A stretch of 64,000 bases of DNA from Dama dama (Eukaryota; Chordata; Mammalia; Artiodactyla; Cervidae). Where the stretch lies: assembly GCF_033118175.1 (NCBI RefSeq), contig NC_083685.1, positions 126,290,501 to 126,354,500 of the forward strand, given 5' to 3'. Of this stretch, positions 31,967 to 42,085 are shown one piece after another (the first letter of the stretch is position 1; every line of letters begins with the position of its first letter). Position numbers and translations under genes: made by a program. The notes below the pieces were generated by a model that did no database searches, was not told the DNA's origin, and worked only from the letters and a program-made list of their open reading frames with translations.

Positions 31967-32390
31967 CTGGTGGTTCTCAATCAGGGGTGCATTTGACCCC
32001 AGGGGGACATTCAGCAATATCTGGAGATATTTTTTAAAGTTTTTTTTTTTTTGTAATGGGGACCATTTTAAAAGTCTCTGTCTGTTACAATATTGCTTCT
32101 GGTTTATGCTTTGATTTTTTTGGCCCTGAGGCATGGGGGAATCTTAGCTCCCCAACCAGGGATCGAACCCCCACCCCTTGCATTGGAAGGCAAAGTCTTA
32201 ACCACTGGACCGCCAGGTAAGGAATGTCCCTGGAGATGTTTTTGATGTTCTTGACTGGGAAGACCGTGCTACTGGCATCAGTCGGTAGAGGCCACAGATG
32301 ATGCTGAGTATGTAACCCCACACAGGACACCTCTCTCCTCCAGCAGTGAGGAACGATCTGGCCCCAAATGTCGATAGTGTAGAGGCTGAC
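31967..32390. repeat. MER20 hAT element split by a SINE
   Basis: Left half: 'ggtggttctcaatcaggggt', 'cagcaatatctggagatatt'. Right half: 'cgtgctactggcatcagtcg', 'gtagaggccacagatgatgc', 'ggccccaaatgtcgatagtg'. Together they give one nearly complete MER20 (hAT-Charlie). Members of this family have been co-opted as endometrial enhancers in placental mammals; nothing here shows this one was. Confidence 0.8.
32036..32229 (-). repeat. CHR-2 type SINE inside MER20
   Basis: T-run, 'aatggggaccattttaaaag', 'tggaaggcaaagtcttaacc', end near 'ggaccgccaggtaagg'. CTGGAGATATTTTT (from 32,021) and CTGGAGATGTTTTT (from 32,230) are the target duplication. Confidence 0.91.
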
Positions 32391-32625
32391 AACCTCCTCC
32401 AGGGGCACCCACCTCACCTTGGTGTCTGGGCTTCCCCTTGGAGGCGTTTAGTCTTTCTCCCAACCTACCTGTGAGGTAGGCATGACTTACTCTGGGGCCC
32501 TGGGTGGAGAATGGAAGTGGGGCTTTGCATTTTGTAGAGGGACCACATCACTGTCATGACTGCCATTTACTAGACAGGGTATGTAGATGGCATCAGGCTT
32601 GTGAGCAGAGTTAAGGGAGCCAACG

Positions 32626-32848
32626 GGCTTCCCACTTAGCGCTGGTGGCTAAGAACCCGCCTGCCAATGCAGGAGACATAAGAGACGCGGGTTTGATCCC
32701 TGGGTGGGGAAGATCCCCTGGATGAAGAAATGGCAACCAACTCCAGTATTCTCGCCTGGGACGTTCCATGGACAGAGGAGCCTGGCGGGCTACAGTCCAT
32801 GGGGTCACAGAGAGTTGGACATGACTGAGGGACTGACCACACACACAC
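32626..32848 (+). repeat. Bov-tA SINE with 13-bp duplication
   Basis: Full plus-strand Bov-tA: 'acccgcctgccaatgcagga', 'gacgcgggtttgatccctgg', 'ggcgggctacagtccatggg', ending in a short CA tract. The flanks AAGGGAGCCAACG (32,613-32,625) and AAGGGAACCAGCG (32,849-32,861) match at 11 of 13. Confidence 0.95.
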
Positions 32849-32861
32849 AAGGGAACCAGCG

Positions 32862-33200
32862 TGGGGTGGGGTAGGATTCAGGGGCCAGCAGGAGTGGGGA
32901 CACTTTACCATGGGCAGATCCACAGGTGCGTGGGCAAGAGGTGACGTTCTGGGAGCTTGTCAAGCCCCAAGCCACAAAGAAGGGGCCATCCAATGCAAAG
33001 GTGGCCCTGGTGGAAAGCGTGCCAGAGCAGCAGCAGACAAGGCGGCAGTGGGTGGGATACACACCCCAACCTCTCTCTCTCTCCGCCCTAGTCTCATGCC
33101 GGTGCTTTTGATTGGCCAAACCTAACTAGGAGGCAGGGAACACAAGGTCGCAGCTTGGGGGAGGCGTGGGAGGAACTGGGAGATTGGGACTGATGTACAT
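32862..33200. other. Single-copy stretch
   Basis: No exon or repeat recognised. Confidence 0.45.
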
Positions 33201-33204
33201 ACAC

Positions 33205-33342
33205 TGCTGCTGCTGCTGCTAAGTCGCTTCAGTCCTGTCCGACTCTGGGCGACCCCATAGACGGCAGCCCACCAGGCTTCTCTGTCCCTGGGATTCTCCA
33301 GGCAAGAACACTGGAGTGGGTTGCCGTTTCCTTCTCCAGTAT
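33205..33342 (-). repeat. Truncated Bov-A SINE
   Basis: Inverted: (tgc)n start, 'aagtcgcttcagtcctgtcc', 'ggttgccgtttccttctcca'. Ends before the tRNA head. ATACACTGC before and after (about 33,200 and 33,343) indicates insertion in this headless form. Confidence 0.9.
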
Positions 33343-33451
33343 ATACACTGCCATGTCTGAAGTAGATGTCTACTGAGGACCTATTTTACGGCACAGGGGC
33401 CTCTATTCGGTGCTCTGTCATGACCTAAATGGGAAGAAAATCCAAAGCAGC

Positions 33452-33545
33452 GGGGATGTGTGCATACATGCGGCTGATTCACTTAACTGCACGGGAGAAG
33501 CAAACACAGCATTGTAAAGCAAATATACCCCAATAAAAATGAAAA
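33452..33545 (+). repeat. Ruminant L1 3' end
   Basis: 'atgtgtgcatacatgcggct', 'agcattgtaaagcaaatata', 'ccccaataaaaatgaaaaac': L1 terminal sequence with an A-rich tail. Confidence 0.78.
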
Positions 33546-33597
33546 ACACAAAAGCCCCAGCTGATCCAGCCTGTAGGGGCGCAGAAAGAATGGCTTT

Positions 33598-33652
33598 ATG
33601 GGGGGTGGCGGGGATGGGGGGTGGGGTGGGGGAAGTGGAAGAGAGTGGGGTG
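33598..33652 (+). other. Candidate G-quadruplex tract
   Basis: Six or more runs of three to six G with one- to three-base spacers, plus a further run shortly after, satisfy the usual quadruplex pattern several times over. Structure and role are inferred. Confidence 0.5.
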
Positions 33653-33659
33653 GAGAGCA

Positions 33660-34132
33660 CTCAGCCCCCAGCACCCAGCACTATCCAAACCAAGGGAAGA
33701 CAGCCAGGGGGCACCCAGGAAAATGCTCCCAGGTGCTCAGGACCCAGAACAGAGCAGTTGAAGAAACTCCGCTCAACAGCTCACATCATAAGCATGGGTG
33801 GATCGGTGCAAAACGTTTTTTGGAAAATTCTAGGCTCTTTTCCAGTGGTAGCGCGAGAGTGAAAACGTTATGATCCACCAGGGAGGCTGTCTCCGAGAGA
33901 GAGCGTCAGTGAGCCCACGGCACTCTGGGATTCCATTCACAAAAACGCAGCTTCAGCACAAATTTGCAGAAGCAGGTCCATTGCATCAGGGAATTCCACT
34001 TATAACTGAGAGTAGAAGGGAGCAAACAGCACCCCGGCATGCCGGGAGGTGGGAGTAGGTTTCCTGGGGAGGACGGGTTGGAGTCTGCAGGACTTACCAG
34101 GGATGGGATGTGGGGTGAGGGAGAGAGGCCTC
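33660..34132. other. Single-copy stretch
   Basis: No exon or repeat recognised. Confidence 0.45.
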
Positions 34133-34148
34133 AAGAGTGAATGCTCGG

Positions 34149-34530
34149 GGCTTCCCTGGTGTCTCAGTGGTAAAGAATCCACCTGCCAATGCAGGAGACA
34201 CGGGTTTGATTCCTGATCCGGAAAAATGCCACCTGCTGCAGAGCCACGAAGCCCACGAGCTGCAACTACTGAGCCTGCGCTCTGGGGCCCGGGGTCCGCA
34301 ACTACTGAGCTCACGTGCGGCGACTACTGAAGCCCGTGAGCCTAGATAGAGCCTGTACTCCACAGAAGGGGGACCACCTCGAGAAGCCCACGCATCGCAA
34401 CTAGAGAGTAGCCCCCCATCCCGGCCACAGCTAGAGAAAAACCAGCGCAGCAGTGAAGACCCAGCCCAGCCGAATAAACAAACAAATGTATACATATTTC
34501 AGAAAGAGATACAGACCGTTTAATAGAGAA
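34149..34530 (+). repeat. Full-length CHR-1 SINE
   Basis: Complete long tRNA-Glu SINE: head 'gcttccctggtgtctcagtg', body with two 'gcaactactgagc' motifs, 'gtgaagacccagcccagccg', A-rich tail. The flanks AAGAGTGAATGCTCGG (34,133-34,148) and AAGAGTGAACGCTCAGG (34,531-34,547) define its limits. Confidence 0.94.
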
Positions 34531-34546
34531 AAGAGTGAACGCTCAG

Positions 34547-35039
34547 GTTCTTGGTGTGACCATCAGGTGGACCGAGATGGTGCCCCCGGATACAAGCATA
34601 GCTGGGCCGGGGCTGGCCTTCGGGTTCTGTCCAGCTCCTCTGCTCTGGGGGAGACGGCCCCTTCCTGGGCCTGGGGGCAGTGTCTCGGCTGTGGGCAGCT
34701 CCCTCCCACTTTCCTAAGGTGTGCCTGGGGTTGCCTTCTCCTCTCTGGCCACAGGGAGGATGGCGGGGTTGGCAGAGGGGCTGGGGTACCTGAGAGGAGT
34801 TTGTCCCAGAGAGTGAGCAGGGCCCCCAGGGGTAAGTACAGCAGAGCGGTTGCCTCCTGTTTCCCATTCGAAGCAGCAACCTAACAAGAAATAGACAAAC
34901 AGGAGCGCTTTCCAGCTCAGCGGGGTGGTGGGGGGAGTGAATTAAAATCCTATTATAAAAACACTGTGGAGGCTGCTGGCAGCCTTGCTGATGCTCGTTT
35001 ACCCCGATGCACACACACCAAAGCCTTCCTCGCCGGGAC
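34547..35039. other. Single-copy stretch
   Basis: Open frames on both strands (34,453-34,884 plus; 34,520-35,050 minus) conflict and show no domain. No repeat recognised. Confidence 0.42.
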
Positions 35040-35140
35040 GCGGGCCACACAGACGGCCGTGGAAAGAACGCTGGAGCTAAATCAACCTGGTTTCACCACG
35101 TGCTGCCTCGGAGCTGTGACCTTGAGCAAAGGGCTGGAGC
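35040..35140 (+). repeat. MIR fragment
   Basis: 'agaacgctggagctaaatca', 'acctggtttcaccacgtgct' and 'gagctgtgaccttgagcaaa' follow MIR order. Confidence 0.55.
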
Positions 35141-35654
35141 CTCCTTAGTCTCCCCTGAAGCTCTCCCTCCCTGCAAGGTCTCCTCCGTCCGCCCTCCCCT
35201 CTCTCTGCCCTCGTCCACCTGCTCTGCCCCTGCCCCTGAGGACAGCATCTGAGGACCCGGCCCCTGTAACGGGGTGGTCCTAATAGGCACTCAGGGGGCG
35301 GGCCAGAGAGGGGAGGACATGTGAGTCCCCCCCTGCCGAGGGATGGTGAGAGGGTGGCCCTTTCAAGGGCCACCTGTGTCTCTGAGTTCTTCCTGTGGCT
35401 CCTCAGTGTCCCTCCCATCCGAGGCTCCGGGTGCATCAGCCCCATCTCTTAGGTCCCCCTAGTCTTGTCCCATCTCTGTCTTTCCATCACTGGTCCTTTC
35501 ATCACTGCTGTGCCAGGAGCTTCCTGCCGGGACCCTGCCAGTCCACACACTATGTGGGACTGGAGTTGCTGTTGGCAGTGACAACTTAAGGAAAACACGG
35601 CATGCAGTGGGGTTGTGGGGAGCCCAGGGGACACTCAGGAAGCCTAGAGCTGGG
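35141..35654. other. Single-copy stretch
   Basis: No exon or repeat recognised. Confidence 0.45.
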
Positions 35655-36185
35655 TGGTGTATTGGTCAGGTGCCTAGATGGTCTGGGATTTTTAATCCTG
35701 ACTCTGCCGTGTGGCAACCAGCTGTGGAGCTGTGGACCACTTGTTCCTCTCTCTGCGTCTTCATTTTTGCCTCCGTAAGATAATGATGGTGATGACGATG
35801 ATGATATTGACAAAAATAGGATCAAATGAGTAAATCCCTGTAGCGATTTTTTAAAATATTTATTTGTTTATGAATATTATCTTTGGCTGCGCTGGGTCTT
35901 TGTTGCGTGCTTGCGCTTTCTTTAGTTGCAGAGAGCAGGGGCTCCTCTCTAGTTGCGGTGCACAGGCTTCTCACTGCAGTTTCTTTCTTGGTGGCAGAGC
36001 CTGGGGCTCTAGGCACACAGGCTTCAGTAGATGTGGTGCATGGGCTTAGTTGGTCCACGGCATGTGGGATCTTCCTGAACCAGGGATCGAACCCCTGTCC
36101 CGTGCATTGGTGGGTGGATTCTTAACCACTGGACTACCAGGGAAGCGCCCGTGTAGAGTTTTAACATACACTATAAGCCATTAGA
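35655..36185 (+). repeat. MIR split by CHR-1
   Basis: Left half: 'tttttaatcctgactctgcc', 'acttgttcctctctctgcgt', 'aggatcaaatgagtaaatcc'. Right half from 36,150: 'tgtagagttttaacatacac'. Collinear with MIR. The left half includes a (GAT)n expansion near 35,784-35,805. Confidence 0.55.
35847..36149 (-). repeat. CHR-1 type SINE
   Basis: Inverted tail, 'tttggctgcgctgggtcttt', 'agttgcggtgcacaggcttc', 'cttcagtagatgtggtgcat' and the inverted head ending 'actaccagggaagcgccc'. Confidence 0.91.
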
Positions 36186-36420
36186 AATATTTGAGATTAT
36201 ATGGCCTGTGTTCTCATAAAACGTATCTTCTTCCAGGTCACAGGAAAGGTGTAGTCAGCAATCAGCCTCCCTCTGTCTTTGAATAATGTGATTGTGACAC
36301 TTTCTGGGCTGGTTAGAAGGATCTTGAAGCCATCTACTCCTGAGAGCTCCAGTGAGGGTGGGGGACTCCAGCCATGGGTATCCCTGGTCCCCAGCTAGAC
36401 TACGGCTTGCTGAAGAGTGT

Positions 36421-36614
36421 GTTTTTTGTTTTTTTTTTTAAAGTTACTTATTTGGCTGCACCAGGTCTTAGCTGCCGCACTTGAGATTTTTAGTTGCGGG
36501 ATGTGAGCTCTTAGTTGTGGCGTATGGGACCTAGTTCCCTGACCAGGGGTCAAATCCAGGCCCCCCTGCATTGAGAGCACGGAGTCATAGCTGCTGGACC
36601 ACCAGGGAAGTCCT
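36421..36614 (-). repeat. CHR-type SINE, intermediate length
   Basis: T-run, 'ttatttggctgcaccaggtc', 'tagttgcgggatgtgagctc', 'tagttgtggcgtatgggacc', inverted head ending 'ccaccagggaagtcct'. Confidence 0.88.
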
Positions 36615-36624
36615 AAAGGGCATG

Positions 36625-36715
36625 TCTATTCACAGATGTGTATCAAGGGCCTAATATAAGTCAGGGACCTTGCAGAGCCTTGGAGATTCTGTGTTAGATT
36701 CACAGGACTCTCCTG
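36625..36715 (-). repeat. L2 3'-end remnant
   Basis: 'gtgtatcaagggcctaatat' and 'aagtcagggaccttgcagag' echo the inverted L2 terminal phrase. Strongly diverged. Confidence 0.33.
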
Positions 36716-36978
36716 TCTCGCGTCATTCAATGAGGATCAGAAAAAACCGCTGAGCCTTAGTGAACCAGGTTTACAACACCCACGCAGGACAGAAGGCAGG
36801 TGTCAACGGCTCTTGGGTTCTTGGTTGCTGGGAAGAATTTGGAAGGGACGTTGAGAAATAGCTATGTTCTAAAGATGTCACATGACACATCCATTTCCTT
36901 TCATTGGACTTGGCTTCCGAGGAGAGGGCTAGTGTGACTCTAGACAGAAGCCATCCCTTTCTCTAGAGAGGGTTCGTG

Positions 36979-37083
36979 AATTTTTTTCCTTTTGGCCATG
37001 CTGCATGGCATGTGTGATCTTAGTTCCCTAACCCATGCTCCCTGCAGCGGAGTCTTAAACACTGGACCAGCAGGCTGTCCTGG
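36979..37083 (-). repeat. CHR-2 type SINE, diverged
   Basis: 'ccttttggccatgctgcatg', 'tgatcttagttccctaaccc', 'agtcttaaacactggaccag'. A deletion removes part of the inverted B-box region. Confidence 0.82.
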
Positions 37084-37104
37084 ATCCATGAATTTTAACT
37101 ACTG

Positions 37105-37196
37105 ACACCATCACCCCACCACCACCATCGTCACCACCAGCGCTGCCATAATCACCGTGACCGTGACCACCATCCCTACCACCACTGCCACCAGGA
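37105..37196 (+). repeat. Imperfect (CAC)n/(CCA)n microsatellite
   Basis: Interrupted cac/cat/cgt trinucleotide array. Confidence 0.8.
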
Positions 37197-37389
37197 CTAT
37201 CTCAACAACAAAAATAAAACAGCTCTTCCCACTTTGGTGTCTTCTTTCCAGGGCAGACGAGGGCCCAGCCAGGTCCTGGTAGCCTTCTATCTTTGGTTCT
37301 TTGTTCTTCGGTCAAGAAATTGGTTCCCCTCTTGTCCCCAGGAGGAGAGTAAAGGGCAAGTGTGCTCCAGACCAAATTCTGAAGTGAAG

Positions 37390-37938
37390 CATCCAGATAA
37401 GAGGTCAGGCTGCGAGAGTGGGTCCTAACTTCAATGACATGTGTCCTTATAAGAGGAAGACAGAAGGAGATTTGAGACTCAGTTCCCTGGGGGCTCAGAT
37501 TGTAAAGAATCTGCCTGCAATGCAGGAGACAGGGGTTTGATCCCTGGGTCAGAAAGATCCCCTGGAGAAGGGAATGGCTACCCACTCCAGTATTCTTGCC
37601 TCGAGAATTCCAAGGACAGAGGAGACTGGTGAGCTATGTATAGTCCATGGGGCTACAAAGAGTCGGCCACAACTGGGTGACTAACACACACAGGAGGGAG
37701 GCCATGTGAAGGCAGGGGCAGAGATGGGAGGAGTGCAGCCAGAAGCCAAGGATGGCTGGAGCCCCCCAGAAGCTGCAAGAGGCAAGGAAGGACTCTTCCC
37801 TAGAGACATCATACAGAGCGTGGACCTGACACCTGGACTTCAGACTCTAACCTGCCCAACTGGGAGAGCATCTGGTCAAGCTGCCTGAAGCCACTGACTA
37901 TGCAGAGATTTGTTACAGCAGCCCCAGAAAACTAATTC
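37390..37938 (+). mobile_element. MLT1 LTR split by Bov-tA
   Basis: Left: 'gtgggtcctaacttcaatga', 'gtccttataagaggaagaca'. Right: 'ggaggccatgtgaaggcagg', 'agccaaggatggctggagcc', 'tgttacagcagccccagaaa'. MaLR-type order; the limits are approximate. Confidence 0.62.
37482..37692 (+). repeat. Bov-tA SINE inside MLT1
   Basis: Plus strand: 'agttccctgggggctcagat', 'caggggtttgatccctgggt', 'agtcggccacaactgggtga', ending in a CA tract. Confidence 0.93.
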
Positions 37939-38061
37939 AGGGGGCGAAGGCCAAGGCGCATAAGCTTTCTTTTCGAGATAACGAAAAGGTTCTCAAATTG
38001 ATTGTGGTGATGGCTACCCAACTCAGTGTAAGTACGGGAAGTCTTTGAATTATACACTTTA

Positions 38062-38336
38062 TTATTGTTATTATTAAATTTTAATTTATTTATGGCTGTG
38101 CCGGGTCTTCATTGCTGCTGGGGGCCTTCTCTAGTTGCAGCAAATGGGGGCTACTCTCCAGTTGCGGTGCGAGGCCTTCTCTTGTTGTGGCGCTCAGGCT
38201 GCAGGGAGCAGGCTTCAATAGTTGTGGGACACAAGCTTCATTGGCTCTTGGCACGTGAAGTCTTCCTGGATCAGGGATCGAACACGTGTCCCCTGCATTT
38301 GCAGGCAGACTCCTAACTACTGGACCACCAGGAAAG
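38062..38336 (-). repeat. CHR-1 type SINE inside L1
   Basis: Inverted CHR-1: 'tggctgtgccgggtcttcat', 'tgcggtgcgaggccttctct', 'ggatcagggatcgaacacgt'. The duplication GTCTTTGAATTATACACTTTA (38,041-38,061) against GTCTCTGAACTATATACTTTA (38,336-38,356) is about 21 bp long, 4 mismatches. Confidence 0.92.
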
Positions 38337-38371
38337 TCTCTGAACTATATACTTTAAATGGGTGAATTACA

Positions 38372-38594
38372 GTGCCTTCCAGGTCTACTGTATTTTTCTA
38401 CTTCTCTATATATTCATTCTGTTAATTTTTGAGAGTTTGATATTGAGACCCCAACTAAAAAACTTCATTTATCTACTTAAATAATCGCAATATATAGTGA
38501 AACTATATGTAACCTTGTTCTGTACTTTCCAAGTCTCCCATAAATGTGTTATCATACTTTCATAATTGGAAAAATAAAAATTAAAAAGTAAACA
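38372..38594 (+). repeat. Unidentified insert with A-rich 3' end
   Basis: AT-rich unit running from 'ccttccaggtctactgtatt' to 'ggaaaaataaaaattaaaaa', with GGTGAATTA on both sides (38,361-38,369 and 38,596-38,604). It looks like a retroposed sequence, possibly an L1 tail; the family is not recognised. Confidence 0.4.
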
Positions 38595-38916
38595 GGTGAA
38601 TTATATGGTATGTGAATGACATCTCAATAAAACCATTAGGAAAAGAAAGTGGTCAGGGGGTTTGCTTCTCTTTCAGCAAGACAGTGGCAGAGGCAGAACC
38701 AGAAGACAGAGCATTTTCCTTCTGAGCCCTGGGCCGTCCACACTGGCCAGCCACTTTCTCTGGACAGCTTTATTTTCCGCTGATCTGTGGTGGTTTCCAG
38801 GCCCCTAGTCTCCTGGGCCATCAGAGCGCCATTAGGAGGCCGTGTGTGTTCAGACATTAGAAGCCCTAGTCTTCCTCCTTTCTCATGCATATCAGCATGC
38901 AGTCCCACTTTTGTTT

Positions 38917-39502
38917 TGCTGTTGTTGTTCAGTTGCTAAGTCGAGTCCGACTTTTTGTGACCCCATGTACTCCAGCACACCAGGCTTCTCTGTCCTTCAC
39001 TATCTCCCAGAGTTTGCTCAAACTCATGTCCACTGAGTCAGTGATGCCATCCAACCATCTCATCCTCTGTCACCCCCTTCTCCTTCTGTCCGCAGTCTTT
39101 CCCAGCATCAGGGTCTTTTCTATTGAGTTGACTCTTTGCATCAGGAGGCCAAAGTATTGGAGCTTCAGCTTCAGCATTGGCTCTTCTAATGAATATTCAG
39201 GGTTGATTTCATTTAGGATGGACTGGTTTGATCTGCTTGCTGTTCAAGGGACTCTCAAAAGTCTTCTCTAGCACCACAGTTCAAAAGCATCAATTCTTTG
39301 GCCCTCAGCCTTCTTTATGGTCCAGCTTTCACATCTGTACATGACTACTGGAAAAATCATAGCTTTGACTAGATGGACCTTTGTTGGCAAAATGATGTCT
39401 CTGCTTGTGAGCATGCTGTGTAAGTTTGTCATAGCTTTTTTCCAAGGAGCAAGCGTCTTTTAATTTCATGGCCGCAGACCCCGTCCACAGTGATTTTGGA
39501 GC
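38917..39502 (-). repeat. BovB 3' fragment, about 585 bp
   Basis: Inverted BovB from the terminal 'gttgttgttcagttgctaag' through 'catcaattctttggccctca', 'tagatggacctttgttggca' to 'cagtgattttggagc'. It covers the ORF2 C-terminal third with disabling changes. Confidence 0.94.
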
Positions 39503-39984
39503 TTTCCCCCACCCCTTTGGTTTTACGCCCTGCCTTTTCTCCCCACCACCTCCTTTTGTGTACCAGCTTCAGCCTCCCTTTCCGTCACCTCCTCCAAGCT
39601 GTAAACCTCCAGGGGTGGAATCCATTTCCAATACCTCAGATGTCTGGGGAATTGAAAGCACGGCAAAATATTTCCTAGATCTAAATTACACAGACCCCGG
39701 AAGGCTGAACTTGCAGTATAATCCAGGTTATGAATTGTAAATCAGACGCCATGCAAAGTACTTGCAGAAATTCAATAAAGCTCCTGCTCCCAGCGCAGCC
39801 AAGCCCGGCCTAGGAAAGCAGGAGGAGTCAGCTGGGGCTAGAACGAAGGAAAGGAAGGTTGTAATGGGAGGGAGGGCAGAGGGGCCAGGGCTGGCCCTGG
39901 CATTCCTTGACCAAGACTCTCGTGGCCAGGAGCTGCCCGGCTTCCTGTTGTCAGGGTCAAGAGGTCTCTGTGGTCTTTGGATGA
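39503..39984. other. Single-copy stretch
   Basis: 39,630-39,780 is AT-leaning ('atatttcctagatctaaatt') and may belong to the conserved block that follows. A 90-codon frame begins inside the BovB tail and is not a gene. Confidence 0.4.
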
Positions 39985-40187
39985 CACGCCCTCTAAGATT
40001 TAAACCAACCTTGCAAATAAGAATGCTATATTTACCAGCCTGCCCGAGGGAGGCTTTTCATTTGGCATAAAATGTCAGGTTGCCTGTAATGCAGGTTGTT
40101 TCCAGGTGCTTCTGCGGGTCCGTAGGGGGCGACAGTCGCTGATGTGTGTATAGTCTATGTAGTTCATATCAGTGCCCTGATTGATAT
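39985..40187. promoter_or_regulatory. Candidate conserved non-coding element
   Basis: Repeat-free: 'gatttaaaccaaccttgcaa', 'ttttcatttggcataaaatg', 'tcatatcagtgccctgattg'. A CTCF-like core 'agggggcgac' sits near 40,122-40,131. Inferred from composition and motifs. Confidence 0.35.
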
Positions 40188-40202
40188 AAAATTCATTTCC
40201 CT

Positions 40203-40539
40203 TTTTTAAAAAGTAAATTTATTTATTTATTTTTGGCTGTACTGGGTCTTTGTTGCTATGCAGGCTTTTCTCCAGTTGCGGCAAGTGGGGGCTACTTTCT
40301 CGTTGTGGTGCACAAGCCTCTCATCGCGGTGGCCTCTTTTGTTGCAGAGCATGGGCTCTAGGGCCCGCGGCCTTCATTCAGTAGTTGCAACTCCCGGGCT
40401 CGGGAGCACAGACTCAGTAGTTGTGATGCATGGGTTTAGCTGCTCCTCAGCATATGGAATCTTCCCGGATCAGGGATCGAACCCGTGTCTCCTGCATTGG
40501 CAGGCAGATTCTTTACCACTGAGCCCCCAGGGAAACCCT
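40203..40539 (-). repeat. CHR-1 type SINE with target duplication
   Basis: Inverted full-length CHR-1: 'tttggctgtactgggtcttt', 'tctcatcgcggtggcctctt', 'ggatcagggatcgaacccgt'. AAAATTCATTTCC (40,188-40,200) against AAAATTTATTTTC (40,540-40,552). Confidence 0.93.
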
Positions 40540-40630
40540 AAAATTTATTTTCATCTCTGTTACTCTGGGGATCCATGGGTGTAGCCACCCCTTAGAATGG
40601 TGAAGGTCATGCACTGTTCATAGCCAAGAG

Positions 40631-40861
40631 GTTTTGTTTTAATTTATTTTATGCATTTGGCTGTGATGGCTCTTGGTTGCAGCTCATGGAGGCTTTTCTT
40701 GTTGCAGAGCATGGCCTTGAATGCATGAGCTTCAGTAGCTGCAGCACGTGGGCGTCCATGCTCCACAGCATGTGGAATCTTAGTTCCCTGACCAGGTATC
40801 GAACCCACGTTCCCTGTACTGGAAGGCAGATTCTTAACCACTGGACCACCAGGGAATGTCC
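40631..40861 (-). repeat. CHR-1 type SINE
   Basis: 'tttatgcatttggctgtgat', 'cttgttgcagagcatggcct', 'gcttcagtagctgcagcacg', inverted head ending 'ccaccagggaatgtccc'. Confidence 0.88.
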
Positions 40862-42085
40862 CTTCAAGAGTTCTGTGTAGAAGGGAAGTTGATGGGCAAA
40901 CGACACAACTCTGTGGCTGGAAGTGGGGGGCATATGGAGGGCTGGAAGAGCTTTTATGTTGCAAGGACTCTAAGAGAGAGGCCTCAGGGAGAAACTGGGG
41001 GAGGTAGTTCCTTCCGACCCAGCTGCCAGGGCTGGAGGTACACTGAGGCTCAGCAGTGGTTCTGGGTTTGGGGAGGGCCATTTTGTGTATAGTTACATCT
41101 CTGGGGCACTCATTAGTTACAGAAGCCCAGGATCAGCTTCTTTCAGTGATCTTCATCTCTTCCTCGGTCTTCTGGCCATTAAACAGTCTCCCCCCGCCCC
41201 CCCTGCAATTGTCCCACTCACTCAAGGATTAAAGGAAAATAAGAAGCTGGTGGAGACCAGGCTCCTCTGCTCAAACCTGGCTTTGCAGTGCTCCACCGCA
41301 TTTGCATAGATGACCCTTGTGGGTGACCACGAATTCATTTCACATCCACAGAGGCCTGCCTGCTAGGCACTGTACCATCTGCCAGGGATATCGGGATAAA
41401 ATGAGGTCCTTCCTTGAGCAGGTCTGATGGGGATGAGTTGAGTCCTTTATCCATTCCTCCCAGAAATGCTCAGAGGGCCCGCATCCTGGGCACACACTGT
41501 ATTGGTTTCTGGGCACAGTGGGTGCTGCCCCTGCTCCCAGCAGGTCTACGGAGTTGGTATAATAAAGAAAGCTTCAACTGCATGTGTTGGGAGGGGAGAT
41601 GTTAACCTGGGGCTTGAGGAGCCACAGATGTTCCCAGCCTGTAAATAGTCATGATGAGGAGGATGTGGAAAGCCTCCTCTTTGGTGATGAGGGCTCTGCC
41701 AGGCAATTAAAATGCAGCACCGCATGTGGCTGTAATGAGGAGACCAGGAATATTGGAGGAGCCCTAGCTCCCGGGCTTTCGCCCTGCAGGACAAGCCTCA
41801 TCAGTGAGGCCTGGCCAGGGAGAGCTCAGTGCAGCCTTTTTCCCATAGGAAGCTCTCGCTCTCTTTCCCGTCGTCCCCTGCTTTCCACCCTCAGAACACG
41901 GAGGACGTGCAGTGCAGGGATATGAGTCTGGGACAGAAATCTACAGGCATAGGCGGCTCAGCTCTTGGCTACCCATGGATCTCTGCGGAGTGTGGCCCCC
42001 ATGGCCGCCACATCCTGATGTTCACGCATGTGTGTAATCCACTGCCCCTCTGCCAATCCCCAGCCATGCCTGAGTGTGGCTCAGT
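40862..42085. other. Mostly single-copy stretch
   Basis: 41,345-41,420 has L2-like phrasing ('ctgctaggcactgtaccatc'). 41,640-41,765 is AT-leaning ('ggcaattaaaatgcagcacc', 'gtggctgtaatgaggagacc') and may be conserved. No exon recognised. Confidence 0.4.

Larger units (their letters stand above)
37955..38645 (+). repeat. Old L1 3' end split twice
   Basis: Segments 'caaattgattgtggtgatgg' / 'tgaattatacacttta' (to 38,061), 'actttaaatgggtgaattac' (38,341-38,371) and 'tatggtatgtgaatgacatc' / 'tcaataaaaccatta' (38,600-38,640) form one L1M 3' UTR interrupted by a CHR-1 and by a second insert. Confidence 0.68.

Noticed and set aside
37105..37196. Regular trinucleotide array as a CRISPR-like or satellite structure
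   Set aside because: It is an imperfect simple-sequence repeat with no spacers. The organism is a mammal.
39468..39740. 90-codon plus frame rich in Pro/Phe
   Set aside because: Begins inside the antisense BovB tail and continues into unique DNA; no domain and no exon signals.
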